Assembly: GCA_050950025.1 (NCBI GenBank)
Contig: JBMNGW010000003.1
Location: forward strand, 1 to 64,000
Direction: 5' to 3'
Length of the DNA stretch: 64,000 nt
Origin: JBMNGW01 sp050950025
GTDB taxonomy: Bacteria > Spirochaetota > Spirochaetia > Sphaerochaetales > Sphaerochaetaceae
Under the pieces are notes generated by a model, which saw only the letters and a program-made list of their open reading frames with translations, was not told where the DNA came from and did no database searches. Position 1 is the first letter of the stretch, and each line of letters begins with the position of its first letter. Shown piece after piece: positions 60,426 through 64,000 of the stretch. The position numbers were made by a program, and so were the translations under genes.

Positions 60426-60454
60426 AATATAGCACACTGGATAATTGAGGACAA
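60426..60454 (-). promoter_or_regulatory. Promoter of the ArsR/SmtB-type gene
   Basis: On the minus strand TTGTCC (60449-60454), a 17-base spacer and TATATT (60426-60431). Transcription would start near 60419, 24 bases before the ATG used. A GATAAT at 60440-60445 on the plus strand may be part of a divergent promoter for the dehydrogenase gene. Confidence 0.5.
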
Positions 60455-60476
60455 ATGAATAACACAGGAGGACAAC

Positions 60477-61370
60477 GTGAATAAACCTGTAATTGGATGG
60501 ATAGGAACTGGAATCATGGGGCGCTGGATGTGTCAGCACATCATGCCTTTGGCTTCAGCTACATATGTATACAATAGAACAGCCAGTAAAACAGAACCAC
60601 TGGTGGCCCAAGGGGCCGTCGCTTGTGATTCAGTAAAAGAGTTAGTGCCTCACTGCGATCTTGTTTTTACAATGGTGGGACACCCTTCGGATGTCAAAGA
60701 GGTCTATTTTGGTGACCAAGGGGCGCTGGCCAACGCCAAAGAAGGGACTATTTTTGTTGATATGACTACTACCGAACCCTCTTTGGCCATTGAAATCTAC
60801 CACCAGGCTCAACAAAAAGGGTGCTTTAGCCTCGATGCTCCTGTTTCAGGAGGGGATGTGGGAGCCAAAGAAGCCCGCCTATCAATTATGAGTGGCGGTG
60901 ATAAAGCCATTTCTGATCAAGTTGAACCTTTTTTTGCCGCCATGGGGAAAGAATACAAGTTGCAAGGCAAAGCAGGAGCGGGCCAACATACAAAAATGTG
61001 CAATCAAATTATGATTGCCGGAACCATGATTGGGATGTGTGAGTCGCTACTGTATGGCAAAAGAGCCGGTTTGGACGGTCCAACCCTCGTGCAAACAATT
61101 GCCAAAGGGGCTGCTCAATGTTGGGCGCTGGACAATTTAGCTCCCCGCGTGTTACAAGACAATTTCAACCCCGGATTTATGATTGACCATTTTGTCAAAG
61201 ATATGGGAATTGCTTTACTTGAAGCAAAAAAGATGAATCTGGCGTTACCTGGGTTAGCTTTGGTTGAACAGCTGTATATCGCCATCCAAGGAGCCGGAGG
61301 GGGACAGTTGGGAACCCAGGCCCTGTTGATGGGCTTAGAGCGACTTAATTCATCACAAAGCTTTACCTAG
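60477..61370 (+). CDS. NAD-binding beta-hydroxyacid dehydrogenase
   Basis: A 3-hydroxyisobutyrate dehydrogenase-family enzyme of 297 residues. The dinucleotide fold starts with IGWIGTGIMGRWM. The substrate region is SLDAPVSGGDVGAKEARLSIMSGG, and the catalytic Lys is in GAGQHTKMCNQI. Members reduce or oxidise 3-hydroxyisobutyrate, tartronate semialdehyde, glyoxylate or succinic semialdehyde; the substrate is not clear here. The start is GTG after AGGAGG. gltA follows 13 bases later, suggesting an operon in central carbon metabolism. Confidence 0.88.
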   Translation: MNKPVIGWIGTGIMGRWMCQHIMPLASATYVYNRTASKTEPLVAQGAVACDSVKELVPHCDLVFTMVGHPSDVKEVYFGDQGALANAKEGTIFVDMTTTEPSLAIEIYHQAQQKGCFSLDAPVSGGDVGAKEARLSIMSGGDKAISDQVEPFFAAMGKEYKLQGKAGAGQHTKMCNQIMIAGTMIGMCESLLYGKRAGLDGPTLVQTIAKGAAQCWALDNLAPRVLQDNFNPGFMIDHFVKDMGIALLEAKKMNLALPGLALVEQLYIAIQGAGGGQLGTQALLMGLERLNSSQSFT

Positions 61371-61383
61371 AATGGAGGAATTT

Positions 61384-62682
61384 ATGCAGACCAACAACGA
61401 ATCGGCAATCTTGCAGCTTCCCGACCAACAACCTCTTTCCCTTCCGATTATAGCCGGATCGATGGGTGATAAGTCACTGGATATTCGTACCCTGCGTAAG
61501 GATACTGGGTACATTACCTATGATCCGGGATTTGTCAACACCGGCAGCTGTACAAGCTCCATTTGTTACGTCAATGGTGAAAAAGGGATTCTCCGCTATC
61601 GAGGGTACGACATCGTTGATTTGGTCAACCACTGTGATTTTGTGGAAGTGGCCTACCTTCTTATTAAAGGAGAACTGCCTAATGCCACAGAAAGGCGGCG
61701 CTATGCTGAATTATTGAACAAAGAGTCGCTGTTACACGTCGATATGCAAAATGTCTTTCGCAGTTACCCCGTTACTTCTCACCCTATGTCGGTTCTAGCG
61801 GCCATGAGTGCATCATTGTCCTCATTTTATCCTGAAATGGACGACATTGATCCCCAGCAACAAGTCGATACTACAGTAACTCGCTTGGTGTCAAAAATTA
61901 GAACTATCATTGCCTTTATTTATCGCCAGCTTCAGGGGCTAGAGTTCATCGACCCCTCGTACAAATACAGCTATTGCGAAAACTTTCTTAATATGATGTT
62001 CAAAACTCCGGTAGCTGAGTACCAAATTAACCCCCTTTATGTTAAGGCGTTAAACCAACTGTTGATTCTGCATGCCGACCATGAGCAAAACTGCTCCACA
62101 ACGGCCGTCAGGCTGACAGCCAGTAGCGGGGCCAACTTGTATGCCTCAGTGACTGCCGGCATTTGTGCCTTATGGGGACCAAAACATGGTGGGGCCAACC
62201 AAGCCGTTATTGAGATGATCGATCATGCTCATGCCGAAGGACTTAGTCCCAAAGAGATTGTCCAATTGGCTAAAGACAGAAACTCCAACTTCCGTCTGAT
62301 GGGATTTGGTCATCGAGTTTACAAAACCTACGATCCGCGCTCCAAAATTGCTAAAAACCTCTATCAGGAGATTCTCTCAGAAGCTGATGAGACCGATCCG
62401 TTGCTCGATTTAGCTATTGAGTTGGAAGAGATTGCTGTTAACGATGAATATTTTATTGAGCGCAACCTGTATCCCAATGTCGATTTTTACACCGGCCTCA
62501 TTTTTAGAAAAATAGGGATTCCCACCAATATGTTTACCTGCATGTTCGCCATGGGACGGCTACCGGGATGGGTAGCCCATTGGTTGGAGTGGAAAGAAGA
62601 TCCGTATGGGAGAATCGGTCGCCCCCGTCAAGTGTATGTCGGGCCCGATGTGCGTGATGTAAAACCGCTTCACGATCGCTGA
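61384..62682 (+). CDS. gltA: Citrate synthase
   Basis: Type II-like citrate synthase of 432 residues that condenses oxaloacetate and acetyl-CoA. The active-site segments are LHADHEQNCSTTAVRLTASSGANLY, ALWGPKHGGANQA (catalytic His), FRLMGFGHRVYKTYDPRSK (catalytic His) and PNVDFYTGLIFRKIGIP (catalytic Asp). The C-terminus WLEWKEDPYGRIGRPRQVYVG is typical. The start ATG follows GGAGGAATTT. Presence of a full citrate synthase in a spirochaete suggests at least partial TCA or glutamate synthesis. Confidence 0.96.
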   Translation: MQTNNESAILQLPDQQPLSLPIIAGSMGDKSLDIRTLRKDTGYITYDPGFVNTGSCTSSICYVNGEKGILRYRGYDIVDLVNHCDFVEVAYLLIKGELPNATERRRYAELLNKESLLHVDMQNVFRSYPVTSHPMSVLAAMSASLSSFYPEMDDIDPQQQVDTTVTRLVSKIRTIIAFIYRQLQGLEFIDPSYKYSYCENFLNMMFKTPVAEYQINPLYVKALNQLLILHADHEQNCSTTAVRLTASSGANLYASVTAGICALWGPKHGGANQAVIEMIDHAHAEGLSPKEIVQLAKDRNSNFRLMGFGHRVYKTYDPRSKIAKNLYQEILSEADETDPLLDLAIELEEIAVNDEYFIERNLYPNVDFYTGLIFRKIGIPTNMFTCMFAMGRLPGWVAHWLEWKEDPYGRIGRPRQVYVGPDVRDVKPLHDR

Positions 62683-62686
62683 TTAT

Positions 62687-63862
62687 TTAGTTCGCCGGCA
62701 TGTTTGCCGGCGATTTCTCTTTTACAAAGCCCAGAGCTAAAACCGGTAACAACACCAAAGCCGAACAGACAAACAATACACTCGTAAAATTAATGTTTTG
62801 GTAGACCACCCCACCCATCACATTACCGCTTACCGTCCCGATGGTCAAAAGAACTTCATGAATCAACATCCGCTTGGAACGATTAATACTACCAGAAGCG
62901 CCGTGGAATATACTAAAAGAGTAGGCAAAAGCAAATACAATACCAAAGAGAAGAAAAAACAGAACGTAGTGAGCAAAACTACTGCCCGTAGTTGCCCACA
63001 AGCACAAAGCACTTGTGGCTATGAGAGTGCCAATAATAAGGCTCTTCTTAAAGTGCCACCACTGAGTTTTCCCTAAATAGAGAAACAACAGTGCCGTTGT
63101 AATTCCCCGCACCAAAAGTAACGTCCCTACCTCTGATTCGCGCAGCGGCAAATGCTCTAATGCATAGAGGGGAAAAATAGTGAGAATAACAGCCAAAGCA
63201 GCATAGACAGTCAGAACTCCTGCCCAAGAGATGTAACGCAAAGAGGTGCTTTGATCGACCAGCGCAGTGTTTTTAATATGCTGTTTTTCCGAAACGACAG
63301 CCTGTAGGTGAGGATTCACATATGTCGAAATGGCAATAAGCAGAAAAACTGCAATAAAAAGAACCATACCTACCACTAATGGCGTAAGGGGGGAATACTC
63401 TACCAAAATGCCAGTCACTAGCGGACTAAGTGCCGTTCCAAAGCTCCAAGATACGTTGAAAGAGCTCATCGCCTTACTAAGGTCTTTCCCCTCTTTACCG
63501 CGGGCTATCCAGCTTTCAACCTGCGGCCATAAAAAAGACATAAACATTCCATACAAGCCCAAGGCCACCAGCACTAAGGTGATGTTGTGACTAAATACCA
63601 AAGTTGCAATGCACACACTCATCCCTAAGGTGGACAGTTCCACACTGTGACGGGGGCGCATCCGCTGAGCCAATGGCCCTAAAAGGAGGCAAAATATAAA
63701 ATACGTGGAGGTATATAAAGCGGCAGCAAGACCTACCATTTGGGCACTGAAACCAAAATTCAATTTCAAGTGATACACAAGAGCCAAATTTACCATGGCG
63801 ATAGCAAATTGCCCCACAAAAGAGGTACTGTTGAGGATAATTCCCTGCTGTTTTGACTTCAT
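62687..63862 (-). CDS. Major facilitator superfamily transporter
   Basis: An inner-membrane protein of 391 residues with about twelve hydrophobic segments in two halves. The loop between segments 2 and 3 reads GPLAQRMRPRHSVELSTLGM, an MFS motif A-like pattern, and a charged central loop lies around residue 190-205. The sequence gives no clear substrate; the overall length fits drug or sugar efflux members. The ATG at 63862 has no strong ribosome site. Next upstream, on the other strand, a new membrane-protein gene begins. Confidence 0.8.
   Translation of the reverse strand: MKSKQQGIILNSTSFVGQFAIAMVNLALVYHLKLNFGFSAQMVGLAAALYTSTYFIFCLLLGPLAQRMRPRHSVELSTLGMSVCIATLVFSHNITLVLVALGLYGMFMSFLWPQVESWIARGKEGKDLSKAMSSFNVSWSFGTALSPLVTGILVEYSPLTPLVVGMVLFIAVFLLIAISTYVNPHLQAVVSEKQHIKNTALVDQSTSLRYISWAGVLTVYAALAVILTIFPLYALEHLPLRESEVGTLLLVRGITTALLFLYLGKTQWWHFKKSLIIGTLIATSALCLWATTGSSFAHYVLFFLLFGIVFAFAYSFSIFHGASGSINRSKRMLIHEVLLTIGTVSGNVMGGVVYQNINFTSVLFVCSALVLLPVLALGFVKEKSPANMPAN
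62692..62713. terminator. Hairpin terminator between gltA and the MFS gene
   Basis: TCGCCGGCA (62692-62700) and TGCCGGCGA (62705-62713) form a 9-bp stem with a 4-base loop. TTTCTCTTTT follows on the plus strand, 10 bases after the gltA stop. The bases also encode the last residues of the convergent transporter (SPANMPAN). Confidence 0.75.
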
Positions 63863-63946
63863 GCTCTATTTGTACGCTTGAATGCTCCCTTTAAGCAAGT
63901 GGCCCCTCTCTTGTCGAATAGAGCTTTTATACAGTATGGTAGACTC

Positions 63947-64000
63947 ATGGAATTGATCTATACGAACCGAGCTCTTCTTGCTATTTTCCTCGGAGTCCTC
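63947..64000 (+). CDS. Start of a membrane-protein gene, cut by the window edge
   Basis: The last 54 bases form an open frame of 18 codons beginning MELIYTNRALLAIFLGVL, which looks like a cytoplasmic start followed by the first membrane segment. TATGGT near 63935 preceded by TTGTCG is a weak promoter candidate. Too little is present to name it. Confidence 0.4.
   Translation, partial: MELIYTNRALLAIFLGVL

Noticed and set aside
60417..60443. TATCCA/TGGATA repeat between the ArsR-type gene and the dehydrogenase as an SmtB operator
   Set aside because: The arms are 19 bases apart and do not resemble ArsR/SmtB sites.
1..64000. CRISPR arrays, insertion sequences, prophage or rRNA
   Set aside because: I found no regularly spaced repeats, transposase or phage genes, terminal inverted repeats or rRNA segments.

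Overview
The window looks like a chromosomal housekeeping region of a spirochaete (phylum Spirochaetota) with moderate G+C. This placement is inferred from gene content and order as I know them, not from a search. The pointers are the block rpsB-tsf-frr-uppS-cdsA-dxr-rseP, the block rpsF-ssb-rpsR-DUF2232-rplI-dnaB, an XPB-type helicase beside a helicase-associated partner, two divergent EF-G paralogues, and a small secreted protein of a kind seen in treponemes. I see no prophage, transposon, CRISPR array, rRNA or integron. The only RNA gene is one tRNA-Val.

Layout. 0-9.3 kb: a broken uridine phosphorylase, mutS2 and rsgA; divergently a pentapeptide protein and a metallo-beta-lactamase-fold protein; then rluD, a secreted protein, yggS, an acetyltransferase, tRNA-Val and guaB. 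9.3-21.1 kb: a Zn/Cd-type P-ATPase, an EF-G2-like factor, then on the minus strand a MarR-sufCBDSU operon for Fe-S assembly, facing a second EF-G-like GTPase. 21.1-30.4 kb: trmB, mfd, an inositol-monophosphatase-family gene, a three-gene operon (ACT protein, THEP1-like NTPase, YhhQ), a GDSL hydrolase, nrdR and a dGTPase. 30.4-37.6 kb: shikimate genes aroK, aroC and aroDE flanking the XPB helicase and its partner. 37.7-46.8 kb: an ABC-F ATPase, maf, then ribosomal S2, EF-Ts and RRF followed by isoprenoid and phospholipid genes and the RseP protease. 46.8-50.9 kb: dnaB, rplI, a DUF2232 membrane protein, rpsR, ssb and rpsF. 51-64 kb: murD, a FemAB-type protein, metG, hflK-hflC, a PerR-type regulator, a lipoprotein, argG, an SmtB-type ArsR regulator, a beta-hydroxyacid dehydrogenase, gltA, an MFS transporter, and the first codons of a membrane protein.

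The most unusual property is a run of about nine single-base frameshifts between 31.87 and 35.76 kb, in aroC, the XPB helicase and its partner. Nearly all are one extra base, mostly in a short homopolymer. Isolated frameshifts also break the pentapeptide gene, the ABC-F gene, argG and probably udp. All broken genes otherwise keep family-typical sequence, so sequencing error or very recent damage is more likely than old decay.

The best biological leads are: a MarR regulator with a Cys-rich tail and a promoter-overlapping operator heading the suf operon (candidate Fe-S sensor); an IMP dehydrogenase of the Tritrichomonas foetus type, with catalytic residues at the same positions; a zinc-resistance pair (ATPase plus SmtB-type sensor at two loci); and an XPB helicase with a partner carrying Helicase_C_3-like and WYL-like segments.
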